This document shows, piece by piece, positions 36,757-45,031 of a stretch of DNA of 64,000 nt; position 1 is the stretch's first letter; each line of letters opens with the position of its first letter. This stretch comes from Alteromonas lipotrueae. Lineage in GTDB: Bacteria > Pseudomonadota > Gammaproteobacteria > Enterobacterales > Alteromonadaceae. The notes under the pieces were generated by a model. That model ran no database searches. It was not told where the DNA came from and saw nothing but the letters and a program-made list of their open reading frames with translations. The stretch lies in contig NZ_JAESDI010000002.1 of assembly GCF_019249215.1 (NCBI RefSeq), positions 310,001 to 374,000 of the forward strand. Direction: 5' to 3'. The position numbers were made by a program, and so were the translations under genes.

Positions 36757-36794
36757 AATTAAATTAATAATTTTTCTTTGATATTAATTTAATT
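36757..36794. promoter_or_regulatory. AT-rich inverted repeat in the argO-argP intergenic region
   Basis: AATTAAATTAAT (36757-36768) is repeated inverted as ATTAATTTAATT (36783-36794), a perfect 12-bp dyad with a 14-base spacer between the divergent genes. LysR-type regulators bind such dyads, so it is a candidate ArgP operator. Confidence 0.6.
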
Positions 36795-36840
36795 AATAGC
36801 CTTAAAGATATCTATTTTAAAAAGAGTACCCGCTTTCATC

Positions 36841-37728
36841 ATGCTTGATTATGCTGCCCTACACAGTTTTCGCGAAGTGCTTCGTTACGGCAGTTTTGAG
36901 CGCGGCGCACAAGCGCTCAACCTAACTCAGTCGGCAGTATCACAAAAGATAAAGCGACTAGAACAACAAGTGGGCGGGCCGGTTTTAGTGCGTATGAAAC
37001 CGTTAAAAGCCACGCCACTTGGTGAACAACTCTTGTCTCACGTGCAAAAAGTAAGTGTGTTAGAAGAGCAGTTAACCACACGTAGCGGGGCGGCGGATCA
37101 GGTTTCGCCACTAAGTGTGGCCGTAAACAACGATGTGTTGGCTACCTGGTTTACTGAGGTGATGGCAAGATTTAGCGAAATGCGCGCTAACCCCGTACAT
37201 ATTTATAATGCCGATCAAACCCAAACCCGCACTCTGTTGCAGCAGGGTAAAGTCATGGCCTGCATTAGCCAAACAGGCACTCCTATTACCGGAGGACAAT
37301 CAGTAAGGCTGGGTACCATGAATTATCAACTCTACGCATCACCTAGCTTTATTCAACGTTATCTTCAAAATGACGTAAGCCCCGAGCGGGTAATGGGCAC
37401 ACCGGGCTTACTTTATGACGAATTTGATGCCACCCTACTCACCGATTACCAGCGTGAATGTTTAGACTTTGCGCCATCGCTAACCACATGCCATTGGTAT
37501 CCGTCGTCTCATGGGTTTGCAAAAATGGCCATAGAAGGCGTAGCGTGGGCGTTATTGCCAACATTACAAGTTAAGCAAGAAGTCGCATCGAGCCAGCTCA
37601 TCTCGCTATTTCCTAGCAAACAATTAGGCGTGCCCTTGTTTTGGCATTGGACAGAGCAGGCGTCAAATGCCCTTGGCGATTTTAGCCAAGTGGTTAAACT
37701 CATTTCAAAAGAACAGCTAAAACCATGA
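36841..37728 (+). CDS. argP: LysR-type regulator ArgP
   Basis: An N-terminal winged helix-turn-helix covers about 1-60 (FERGAQALNLTQSAVSQKIKR), and a periplasmic-binding-like effector domain follows at about 90-290. The sequence strongly resembles E. coli ArgP (IciA), which senses arginine and lysine and activates argO. It is divergent from argO and ends in a four-base ATGA overlap with the methyltransferase gene. The length of 295 residues matches. Confidence 0.9.
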   Translation: MLDYAALHSFREVLRYGSFERGAQALNLTQSAVSQKIKRLEQQVGGPVLVRMKPLKATPLGEQLLSHVQKVSVLEEQLTTRSGAADQVSPLSVAVNNDVLATWFTEVMARFSEMRANPVHIYNADQTQTRTLLQQGKVMACISQTGTPITGGQSVRLGTMNYQLYASPSFIQRYLQNDVSPERVMGTPGLLYDEFDATLLTDYQRECLDFAPSLTTCHWYPSSHGFAKMAIEGVAWALLPTLQVKQEVASSQLISLFPSKQLGVPLFWHWTEQASNALGDFSQVVKLISKEQLKP

Positions 37729-38318
37729 AGTACAATAAACACATCGCGTTTTACCATCAGCATGCTTCAAAACTTGCTTCACAATACACTAGCGTGACAT
37801 TTGAGAGTGTACATGGCGATTGGTTGTCACATATACCGTCGCTAACCCATACCAATATATTAGACATAGGTGCGGGGGCAGGCAGAGACGCAAAAGCGTT
37901 GGCCGATATGGGAAATCACGTTACCGCTATTGAGCCTGCAAGCGCGTTAATGCAGTCGGGCATTGCCTTCACGGGAGAGTCCGTGACGTGGATTAAAGAT
38001 ACCCTGCCCTTGCTGACATCTCAGAAGAAACAACACTATGGGTTAATTTTAATTAGTGCTGTTTGGATGCACTTGACCCACGTTCAGCAACAACAAAGCT
38101 TACAACGATGCAGCCAATTGCTTGTTGCCGAAGGGCACTTAGTGATTACCTTACGACACGGTGAATTTGATGACGAGCGTGTGGCAAATCCGCTGAACGA
38201 AAGTGATACCATCGAGTTCGCAAAATCCTGTGGCTTAACCTTAATCCATAACTTCGCCTCAAGCGACAAACTGCACCGCCAAGAGGTAAGTTGGCAAACC
38301 TTAGTCTTTACAAAATAA
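37725..38318 (+). CDS. Class I SAM-dependent methyltransferase
   Basis: This 197-residue protein has a Rossmann motif I (ILDIGAGAGRDAKALA, about residues 44-59), the acidic motif II (VTAIEPAS), and the VWMHLTHVQQ catalytic-region stretch. The substrate is unknown. It overlaps argP by four bases, so it is translated with the regulator, but no arginine link is evident. Confidence 0.88.
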   Translation: MKYNKHIAFYHQHASKLASQYTSVTFESVHGDWLSHIPSLTHTNILDIGAGAGRDAKALADMGNHVTAIEPASALMQSGIAFTGESVTWIKDTLPLLTSQKKQHYGLILISAVWMHLTHVQQQQSLQRCSQLLVAEGHLVITLRHGEFDDERVANPLNESDTIEFAKSCGLTLIHNFASSDKLHRQEVSWQTLVFTK

Positions 38319-38428
38319 GCAGAAATGTCGCTTCACTCGGAGCACTTTTCATACTAACCTAGTGCTTGTTTGCAGGTTAATTTAGCGCAGTTAATTGAGC
38401 AAGGTTGTAGCCATTCGGAGGGCTTTTT

Positions 38429-40351
38429 GTGGCTGTAGTACATAGACGTACCTGTTTATTGATACTTTTCGCCGCTTTGGGGTTGCTGGTTAGCCTTTCT
38501 ATTCCTGTGTCCGCCACTACTTCTGCGTCCGTTTCTGACACTACACTAGGCACAATTAGTGAGAATGCATTGCCTCATTTTGAAGAGGCTATTTTTCTAC
38601 ACCCTCAACAAACCTATCGCAAATTAGCCACGTTAGCACAATCAAATAACTTCAGCGATGAAGGCAAAGTTTGGCTTTTGTTGCGAAAAGCGCAGTCCGA
38701 AAGCGTATTAGCCCTTTACAAAGAAATGGACGCCACCCTTGTTGCTGTCGCACCGTTTGCCGATGTAATGACGAACGAGCAAAATGCGCTGTGGTATTAT
38801 TTAAGGGGAAGCAGATTGCACCTTAAGGGCAATATTTCAGGCGCTATCGACGCACTGAAATATGCTGTTGAAGTCGCCAAAGAGGATACGAACAGTACGG
38901 TTTACGTGCTCGCCATTAGAGAATTAGGTTACGTATTTGCACTTTCTGGCGACTACTACCGCGCCACCCTTATACTGCAAGATGCTTATAAAAATCTCGT
39001 TATTTTAAACAACCAATTTTTTAATGGGTTGTTAGAAGAGAGTTTAGGCGACACCTACAACTACTTAGGCAATTACACAAAAGCCATTGAATATTACGAA
39101 GGCGCCCTTGTCTTCTTCGAGTCAATTGGCTACCAACCCCTTGTGGCCAGTACCTTGTTGGGGTTAGCCATTGTTAACCGGAAACTAGAGAATTGGAATG
39201 ATGCACTTTCCTACTTCGACCGTTACGAAATAGCGCTGGATTTTTCTAGTGAGCACGGTGAAAAGTTCTACCTGCATTATGGCCGCGCCATGACATTGGC
39301 AGAAAAAGGAGAGTGCAACGTTGCTATTAGTGCCATAGATAATGCGCTGAGCTTATCGGGGCCCATCGATTACTACGCAGAACTTTATAAAAAAAGGGCC
39401 TTATGCAATCTAGCTCTTGATAACTTAGCCGCGGCAAAACAAGATTTATCGAAAGCGCGCACTATCTTTAACGGTTTAAAAGCGTTGCACAATACCCAGT
39501 GGCACTTAGAGCTTGATTACATTGCTGGTTTAGTCGCATTTAAAGACCATCGCTTTGAACAGGCATTTGAACTTATTCATAGGTATTACAAAGACTTTCT
39601 TGAATTGCAGCGTTTAAACAATTCAGAGTATGTCACCCAAGTACAAGCCACAATGGAAGCCGAGCGTAAAGACAAAGAAATTGCACTGTTAAGGCAACAA
39701 ACACAACTTCAAGCGGCAACAGCAAGGGAGCAATCGCTTAAAGTACGGCAGAAAAATATGATGCTAGTAGGCGTAGTAGTAATCTTTGCTTTGTTACTTA
39801 TTTTTGTGGTTTTCCAATACAAAAACTCAAGAAAGCTACTAGCCCTTTCTATTCGAGACGATCTTACTGGCTTACACAATCGGCGTTACTTCTTTGATTA
39901 TTTTGAGCATAATCTAGTTAATTTAAGCCCTAATCACGTGGGGTTGGCGCTTATTTCTTTCGACATTGATAACTTCAAACACATTAACGACAACCTTGGT
40001 CATCACGTAGGCGATGAAGTCATTAAAACCGTGGCACAAACTGCGGCAAACACGCTACGTACGAATGACGTTATTGCACGTATTGGGGGAGACGAGTTTA
40101 TTATCGCCCTTCCCCGCACCACACTTTTGCAAGCCAAAGAAATAGCCAAGCGAATCCTTGAAAATATCAGAAGTCACCGGTTTACCACTAAAGAAGGCGC
40201 AGATTTTAGTGTAACGGCGAGTTTGGGCGTGGCATATCATCATCAAAATAAGCTTATTGCCTTAGATGTGAAATCATTAATGGAGTCTGCCGACACAGCG
40301 CTATACCAATCTAAGCGTGCTGGCAAAAATCGCTTTACGGTGGCAGCTTAG
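38429..40351 (+). CDS. TPR-containing diguanylate cyclase
   Basis: A signal/anchor covers about residues 8-28, then a periplasmic region with several tetratricopeptide-like repeats (for example the segment around ALKYAVEVAKED) extends to about 410, then a coiled coil, a transmembrane helix near 445-465, and a GGDEF domain. The catalytic GGDEF is intact (RIGGDEFIIALP), and RTND five residues before it fits an I-site, so product inhibition is likely. The start is GTG 38429 behind CGGAGGG. It makes c-di-GMP in response to an unknown periplasmic signal. Confidence 0.9.
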   Translation: MAVVHRRTCLLILFAALGLLVSLSIPVSATTSASVSDTTLGTISENALPHFEEAIFLHPQQTYRKLATLAQSNNFSDEGKVWLLLRKAQSESVLALYKEMDATLVAVAPFADVMTNEQNALWYYLRGSRLHLKGNISGAIDALKYAVEVAKEDTNSTVYVLAIRELGYVFALSGDYYRATLILQDAYKNLVILNNQFFNGLLEESLGDTYNYLGNYTKAIEYYEGALVFFESIGYQPLVASTLLGLAIVNRKLENWNDALSYFDRYEIALDFSSEHGEKFYLHYGRAMTLAEKGECNVAISAIDNALSLSGPIDYYAELYKKRALCNLALDNLAAAKQDLSKARTIFNGLKALHNTQWHLELDYIAGLVAFKDHRFEQAFELIHRYYKDFLELQRLNNSEYVTQVQATMEAERKDKEIALLRQQTQLQAATAREQSLKVRQKNMMLVGVVVIFALLLIFVVFQYKNSRKLLALSIRDDLTGLHNRRYFFDYFEHNLVNLSPNHVGLALISFDIDNFKHINDNLGHHVGDEVIKTVAQTAANTLRTNDVIARIGGDEFIIALPRTTLLQAKEIAKRILENIRSHRFTTKEGADFSVTASLGVAYHHQNKLIALDVKSLMESADTALYQSKRAGKNRFTVAA

Positions 40352-40424
40352 GAAAATCGCGGGTAAGGCTTTATTTCTGGCAAAACTTACCTATTATTTG
40401 GGTAAGCTTCAAGAAAGGGAATTT

Positions 40425-41378
40425 ATGATCAAAGCGAAGTTATTTTTTCTAAGCTTCTGTTTATTTTCATTTTTCAGCGGTGCAAACACGGGCTCTCGCC
40501 TAACTGCAACGGGCGGCATTACTGGGTTTGAAGGTACCGCTGGTGGTGGTATCACGCCTTGGGCCTTTATTAGCGGCTATGGCAGTAAAGAAGAAATTAA
40601 CGGTACCGCGAATGTTCAATACCTTCATTTAAACGACTACACCTTAACCACCTTTGGTGCCAGCCTTGGCATTTACGATCGCGTTGAATTAAGCGTACAA
40701 CGCCAAAGCCTAGATATTTCATCCGGCATTACCAGCAATGTTTTCAGCTTACTCACCGATGGGGCAATTAGCGCCGCACAATCTACCCGTATCGACATGG
40801 ATATTGTGTCTGCAAAAGTGAAAATATTGGGTGATGGCGTTTTTAATCAACGCACTTGGGTACCCCAGGTGGCTGTTGGCGCACAATATAAAAAACACCG
40901 AGATTTTGATACCACGCTTCTATTGCCCGATGGCACCGGCCCACTTCCTAATCAAGGTGTTGCACGCATACTTGGGGCGAAAGATGATAGCGGTACTGAC
41001 TTTTTTGTTTCTGCAACCAAGCTTTATTTAGGCCATATTAGCGGTTTTAATTTATTGACCAATCTGACCGCCCGCTATACCAAAGCAAATACCTTTGGCT
41101 TACTTGGTTTTGCTAGTGAAAATGACGATAGTTATAAACTGGAGTGGTAAGGCTCTTTGGCGCTGCTAACCAGCCCGTCAACCGTAGTCGGTGTTGAGCT
41201 TAGAACGCAAACCAATCGCCTAGGCGGGTTAGCACAAGAAGATACGGTAACCGACGCCTTCATTGCTTATTTTCCCAATAAGTCATTTTCTCTCACCGCA
41301 GCTTATGTAGATTTAGGCAACTTGCCTATGCAGTCTAGCTCGACAGGCTTCTACCTAACTGCCACTGCTAATTTTTAA
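40425..41378 (+). pseudogene. DUF3034-type outer-membrane protein gene with an in-frame stop
   Basis: Residues from MIKAKLFF onwards form a signal peptide and then a beta-barrel-like protein similar to DUF3034 (NGTANVQYLHLNDYTLT, DIVSAKVKILGDG). Reading stops at TAA 41148-41150 (SYKLEW-stop) and continues in the same frame as GSLALLTSPSTVVGVELRT to a normal TAA at 41376-41378. The continuous frame with no other stop suggests a recent nonsense change, such as GAA or CAA to TAA, or a sequencing error. The upstream product would lose the last barrel strands. RBS AAAGGGA supports ATG 40425. Confidence 0.8.
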
Positions 41379-41385
41379 GTTGGTG

Positions 41386-41856
41386 ATGATGAGTACCTAT
41401 TTACATAAAACAAGAATAACGACAGCCGTAATTGCGCTACTTTTTACTCTGTTAGGCGGCATCAGTGGGTGTTCCAGCACGCAAACTGCCAAGCAAAATT
41501 CTACCAGACTGTACGATGAAATCGGTGGCAATAAAACCCTTAATACTGTGTTTGGTGTTGCCATTAATCGCATCTATAAAGACCCTGTTATAGGGCATTA
41601 CTTTAATGGTGTTCCAAAAAGTCATTTACGCAAACAACTGGTATTACAAACGTGCGAGCTTATTGGCGGCCCTTGTGTTTACGAAGGCAAGGCCATGCTA
41701 GAGACCCATAAAGACTTAAATATTAAAGAGCGAGAATTTTACATTTTAGTGGAGTATGTTCAGGGCGCTATGCGAGATGTAGGGCTAACTTATCAGCAAG
41801 AAAATCAAATTCTGCAAAAACTAGCACCAATCAAATACGAAACTATTTACCTGTAG
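41386..41856 (+). CDS. Group 1 truncated hemoglobin lipoprotein
   Basis: An N-terminal hydrophobic segment ends in a lipobox (GGISGC), so this is predicted to be a periplasmic lipoprotein. The globin follows with LYDEIGGNKTL, KDPVIGHYF and HLRKQLVLQTCELIGGP, matching bacterial truncated hemoglobins; the proximal His should lie in METHKDLNI. Such proteins bind O2 or NO. TTG 41380 is possible, but ATG 41386 or 41389 is more likely. It directly follows the DUF3034 gene and probably shares its transcript. Confidence 0.85.
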   Translation: MMSTYLHKTRITTAVIALLFTLLGGISGCSSTQTAKQNSTRLYDEIGGNKTLNTVFGVAINRIYKDPVIGHYFNGVPKSHLRKQLVLQTCELIGGPCVYEGKAMLETHKDLNIKEREFYILVEYVQGAMRDVGLTYQQENQILQKLAPIKYETIYL

Positions 41857-42036
41857 TTTGTGGGGGCATCTAGCGGTATATCCGCAGTATGTTTAGCACA
41901 GCTAGGCATATGCGCTGAAACTATCTCGCCTTTCGTGTAAAAACCTGCCAAGTTCAAGGACAGCTGTATTAGACATTCGTATTTTTAAAGGTAAAAGTGC
42001 TAAGGTTAGTCTGTGAGTTATCAATAGGATACATGG

Positions 42037-43185
42037 ATGAGCCTACAGCTATATATAGATAAACTTTCCAACCTTCGCGCTGCCCGTGCTAACGGCCGGG
42101 CTAGGCCTCACAAAATATGTATGATGTTGGCTGTGGCAGATTTAATCGAAAATGGTCACATATCCACCAATAAGATTAACTACGATAACGAACTTAAATC
42201 TCGATTTACCTTTTATTTTGACCAGCTAAAACAGGGCAATGATGCTAACAGCCCATTTTTACCTTTTCATCATTTGGAAAGTGAGAAGTATTGGCACCTC
42301 GCATTTCGCTCTGATAGAGACGAAAAGAACTACAGATTAAAAAGCGCATCAGCCGCTAGGGTTGAAAAGTACGTCTATCATGCTTACCTCGATGTCCAGT
42401 TGTTTGAATATCTACGATCACAAAACTCCGCGATACACTTACGAGCAGCACTTAGCACTAATATTGATCAACTAGAAGAACAATTTGGCCGCTGGATGAA
42501 GCTTCAAGGCAAATCAGATAAAACGATAAAAAATTACATCGGTGCAATGAAATCCTCCCTATCAAATTGGGCAAACGATGCACACATCACTAATAAAAGT
42601 CTAATTAGCGTTGCCTCTTATTTCGAATACAAAACTATAACCACCAAGCTTCGGGAGCTGAACGAATTTAAAGCGAACGACAAACGTGGAAAGGGAATGT
42701 ACTCGGCTGCACTAAACGCATACAGTGCTTTTTTAGAAGATGTTACCCAAGTAGAAACCCAATTCGATATTGAAGAAATTCTGGCACAACCAAATATTTC
42801 AAATACAACTAAGGCAACATTGGTAAATACACGGTTAGGTCAAGGTGGATTTAGGCAGGAGCTCATTTGTCTGTGGGGAGGCTGTTCAATTACTAATTAC
42901 CAAAATACTGATTTTTTAATCGCTTCACACATTAAACCCTGGAAAGAGGCAAGCAACAGTGAACGCCTTGATAAATATAACGGCTTACTTCTTTTAGCAA
43001 ACTTAGATAAAGCATTCGATAGAGGTTACATAAGCTTTCTAGATACGGGCAAAATTGTCATATCAGAAAAGTTAGCGGAACCAGAAGTGTTAGGTATCAA
43101 TTCTAAAATGCGAGTTTCGCTTCAACGCTTCCACCAAGAGTACCTTGCGTTTCATAGAGAACAAGTTTTTCGCTATTCAGCATAA
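42037..43185 (+). CDS. HNH endonuclease with a possible modified-DNA-reading N-terminal domain
   Basis: Residues 1 to about 130 contain HKICMMLAVADLIENGHI and PFHHLESEKYWHL, which resemble the domain fused to HNH in ScoMcrA-like phosphorothioate-dependent nucleases. Residues about 145-250 form a helical segment (GKSDKTIKNYIGAMKSSL, MYSAALNAYSAFLED) of the sort seen in some restriction proteins. The C-terminal HNH_2-type nuclease has SHIKPWKEA (His298) and NGLLLLANLDKAFDRGYI. It is inferred to cut modified or foreign DNA. It is a single gene with no partner methylase, and neighbouring genes are ordinary, so it may be acquired. The upstream 180 bases show no clear mobile signature. Confidence 0.75.
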   Translation: MSLQLYIDKLSNLRAARANGRARPHKICMMLAVADLIENGHISTNKINYDNELKSRFTFYFDQLKQGNDANSPFLPFHHLESEKYWHLAFRSDRDEKNYRLKSASAARVEKYVYHAYLDVQLFEYLRSQNSAIHLRAALSTNIDQLEEQFGRWMKLQGKSDKTIKNYIGAMKSSLSNWANDAHITNKSLISVASYFEYKTITTKLRELNEFKANDKRGKGMYSAALNAYSAFLEDVTQVETQFDIEEILAQPNISNTTKATLVNTRLGQGGFRQELICLWGGCSITNYQNTDFLIASHIKPWKEASNSERLDKYNGLLLLANLDKAFDRGYISFLDTGKIVISEKLAEPEVLGINSKMRVSLQRFHQEYLAFHREQVFRYSA

Positions 43186-43226
43186 GTGAAAACATCTTCT
43201 TTTTACCTGAATATTGATTAACTTAG

Positions 43227-43244
43227 CGTTCATTTTTCGTTCAT
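43227..43244 (+). promoter_or_regulatory. Pho-box-like direct repeat
   Basis: CGTTCAT-TTTT-CGTTCAT has two identical 7-base repeats with a 4-base T spacer, the 7-4-7 architecture of PhoB boxes. Each half differs from CTGTCAT at two positions. It lies 52-69 bases before the start of the outer-membrane gene. Confidence 0.45.
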
Positions 43245-43262
43245 CTCCCATCCCCTATTCTT

Positions 43263-43287
43263 CTTATTAGTTCCCCAACCTAATAAG
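43263..43287 (+). promoter_or_regulatory. Leader hairpin covering the ribosome binding site
   Basis: CTTATTAG (43263-43270) pairs with CTAATAAG (43280-43287). The second arm includes the start of the AAGGA ribosome site before ATG 43296, so folding would occlude translation start. Confidence 0.5.
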
Positions 43288-43295
43288 GATATTCA

Positions 43296-43895
43296 ATGTA
43301 TAAACTTCTTATCGCTCCAACCTGTTTTTTAGCAGCAAGTGCTGTATTTGCGGCTGACAAACCCATTATTAATGCTCCTTCATACGACTTTGCACAGGTT
43401 TCATTGGTGCAAACGGAATTCGCCGATTTAGATATGTTTACTCCGAAAGGCTTTGAGTTTAAGGCAAGTAAAGTACTTGGAATGAACGTTTTTGGTGAAG
43501 CCACATACTTTATGGCTGATGACAAAACCCAAGGGGTAAACATGGATGTCGACCGCTGGAAAGTGGCAGTTGGCTATATTCACCATTTTTCAAATCGCAC
43601 AGTACTGGACGGTAAAGTCGGCTATGGTGAAATTGATATTAAAATAAACGACAGTGACAATGCCGTTTCAGCCGGAACCGAGTACTTTACCGGTGAAGCC
43701 AATATTCGACATATGATAACAAGCAATGTGGAAGTCTATGGCGGATTAGAATGGCAAAAATGGGATGAAGGTTCTGATCAAAAAGCCTATAAGTTAGGCA
43801 CACAATACCGTTGGGATTCGATAGCAGTTGGCGGTGAATATACTAAATTCTCCGATTCCGAGGTGTTTGCTGCCTTTGTTCGCTACACCTTTTAA
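43296..43895 (+). CDS. Putative outer-membrane beta-barrel protein
   Basis: This 199-residue protein has a cleavable signal (about residues 1-20, FLAASAVFAAD) and repeating amphipathic beta strands ending in the aromatic VRYTF typical of barrel insertion. I cannot assign a family. The leader has a Pho-box-like repeat and an SD-masking hairpin. A strong terminator follows. It is a monocistronic unit. Confidence 0.7.
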   Translation: MYKLLIAPTCFLAASAVFAADKPIINAPSYDFAQVSLVQTEFADLDMFTPKGFEFKASKVLGMNVFGEATYFMADDKTQGVNMDVDRWKVAVGYIHHFSNRTVLDGKVGYGEIDIKINDSDNAVSAGTEYFTGEANIRHMITSNVEVYGGLEWQKWDEGSDQKAYKLGTQYRWDSIAVGGEYTKFSDSEVFAAFVRYTF

Positions 43896-43921
43896 AAACG
43901 TTTAATTATCTGATTAATCAA

Positions 43922-43963
43922 AATAAAGTAGTGAAATCCTTGTGTATTTCGCTGCTTTATTTT
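43922..43963 (+). terminator. Intrinsic terminator of the barrel-protein gene
   Basis: AAATAAAGTAGTGAAA pairs with TTTCGCTGCTTTATTT over 16 positions, with two G-U wobbles that work only in plus-strand RNA. The descending arm ends in a T-rich run. Confidence 0.8.
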
Positions 43964-44079
43964 CACAGCTTCATACTATTGATGAATACCTTTAATGTGG
44001 TTTATGGCCTATAACATAGCGGCTTGAAGCACCCTTACGAATCATTAAAGAATAATCAATCGTTATGAGGAATTTGAAC

Positions 44080-44913
44080 ATGGAAGAATTTATTGCATCA
44101 CTTGATGTTGATCAGTATCTCCCTGGCGCACTAGCGTGGGCCACCAATATACTACTTGCGTTACTTATATTAATTATAGGCATGTGGGTAGCAGGTAAAG
44201 CATACAAAGGCATGGTTGCACTAGCCGGTCGATACCCCCAATTAGACGACACCCTATTTAAGTTTTTTGGTAGCGTAATACGCTACACCATCTTAGCTTT
44301 CGTGGGCATAGCAGTACTTAACCGTTTTGGTGTACAAACCGCATCTATCATTGCATTGCTGGGTGCCGCAGGGCTTGCCGTAGGCTTAGCACTGCAAGGC
44401 ACACTGTCTAACTTAGCCGCTGGCGTTATGCTACTTATCTTCCGCCCTTACAAAGTAGATGACTTTGTAGAAGCAGCAGGTAAGTTTGGTAAAGTGACCG
44501 AAATAGATATGTTCACTACCATTTTGCAAACCTTCGATAACCAACACATTATCATTCCAAATAGCCAAATTTGGGGCGAGCAAATTACCAACCATTCACA
44601 CCATGAAATTCGCGGTGTAGATATGACCTTTGGTGTTGCTTATGGTGAAAGTATTGATGCCGCACGTGCCGTTATCGACAAAGTACTTGCTGAACACCCG
44701 CATGTACTTAAAGAACCTGCGCCGTTTGTTGAAGTAGAAACCTTAAACAACAGCTCGGTAGACTTCATTGTACGTCCGTTCTGTGAAGGTCAGCACTACT
44801 TCGATATTCGTTACTCAGTGCCTGAGCAAATTAAGAAAGGGCTTGATGAAGCGAACATTGAAATTCCATTCCCACATCGTAAAGTTATTTTGGTTAATGA
44901 GACCAATCAATAA
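44080..44913 (+). CDS. mscS: Small-conductance mechanosensitive channel MscS
   Basis: Three transmembrane helices are followed by a cytoplasmic beta/alpha cage. The pore helix has GLAVGLALQGTLSNLAAGVM, matching TM3 of E. coli MscS, and IPNSQIWGEQITNHS marks the cage. The protein releases solutes under hypo-osmotic stress. The 277-residue length from ATG 44080 is close to E. coli. GAGGA lies 8 bases upstream, which decides this start over ATG 44065, whose own codons contain that site. Confidence 0.94.
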   Translation: MEEFIASLDVDQYLPGALAWATNILLALLILIIGMWVAGKAYKGMVALAGRYPQLDDTLFKFFGSVIRYTILAFVGIAVLNRFGVQTASIIALLGAAGLAVGLALQGTLSNLAAGVMLLIFRPYKVDDFVEAAGKFGKVTEIDMFTTILQTFDNQHIIIPNSQIWGEQITNHSHHEIRGVDMTFGVAYGESIDAARAVIDKVLAEHPHVLKEPAPFVEVETLNNSSVDFIVRPFCEGQHYFDIRYSVPEQIKKGLDEANIEIPFPHRKVILVNETNQ

Positions 44914-44966
44914 CAAGTCTTGATGTGAAATAGGTAAGTAGATACGCAGATAAGTAGAAAGTAACT

Positions 44967-45005
44967 AAAAGCGACTGTTCAATGTCATTGAACAGTCGCT
45001 TTTTT
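44967..45005. terminator. Strong intrinsic terminator after mscS
   Basis: GCGACTGTTCAA - TGTCA - TTGAACAGTCGC is a perfect 12-bp stem followed by TTTTTT on the plus strand. Flanking AAAA makes it partly usable on the minus strand for the flavoprotein gene as well. Confidence 0.92.
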
Positions 45006-45031
45006 GTATGCGGTTTTGACTTTATTTGCGC

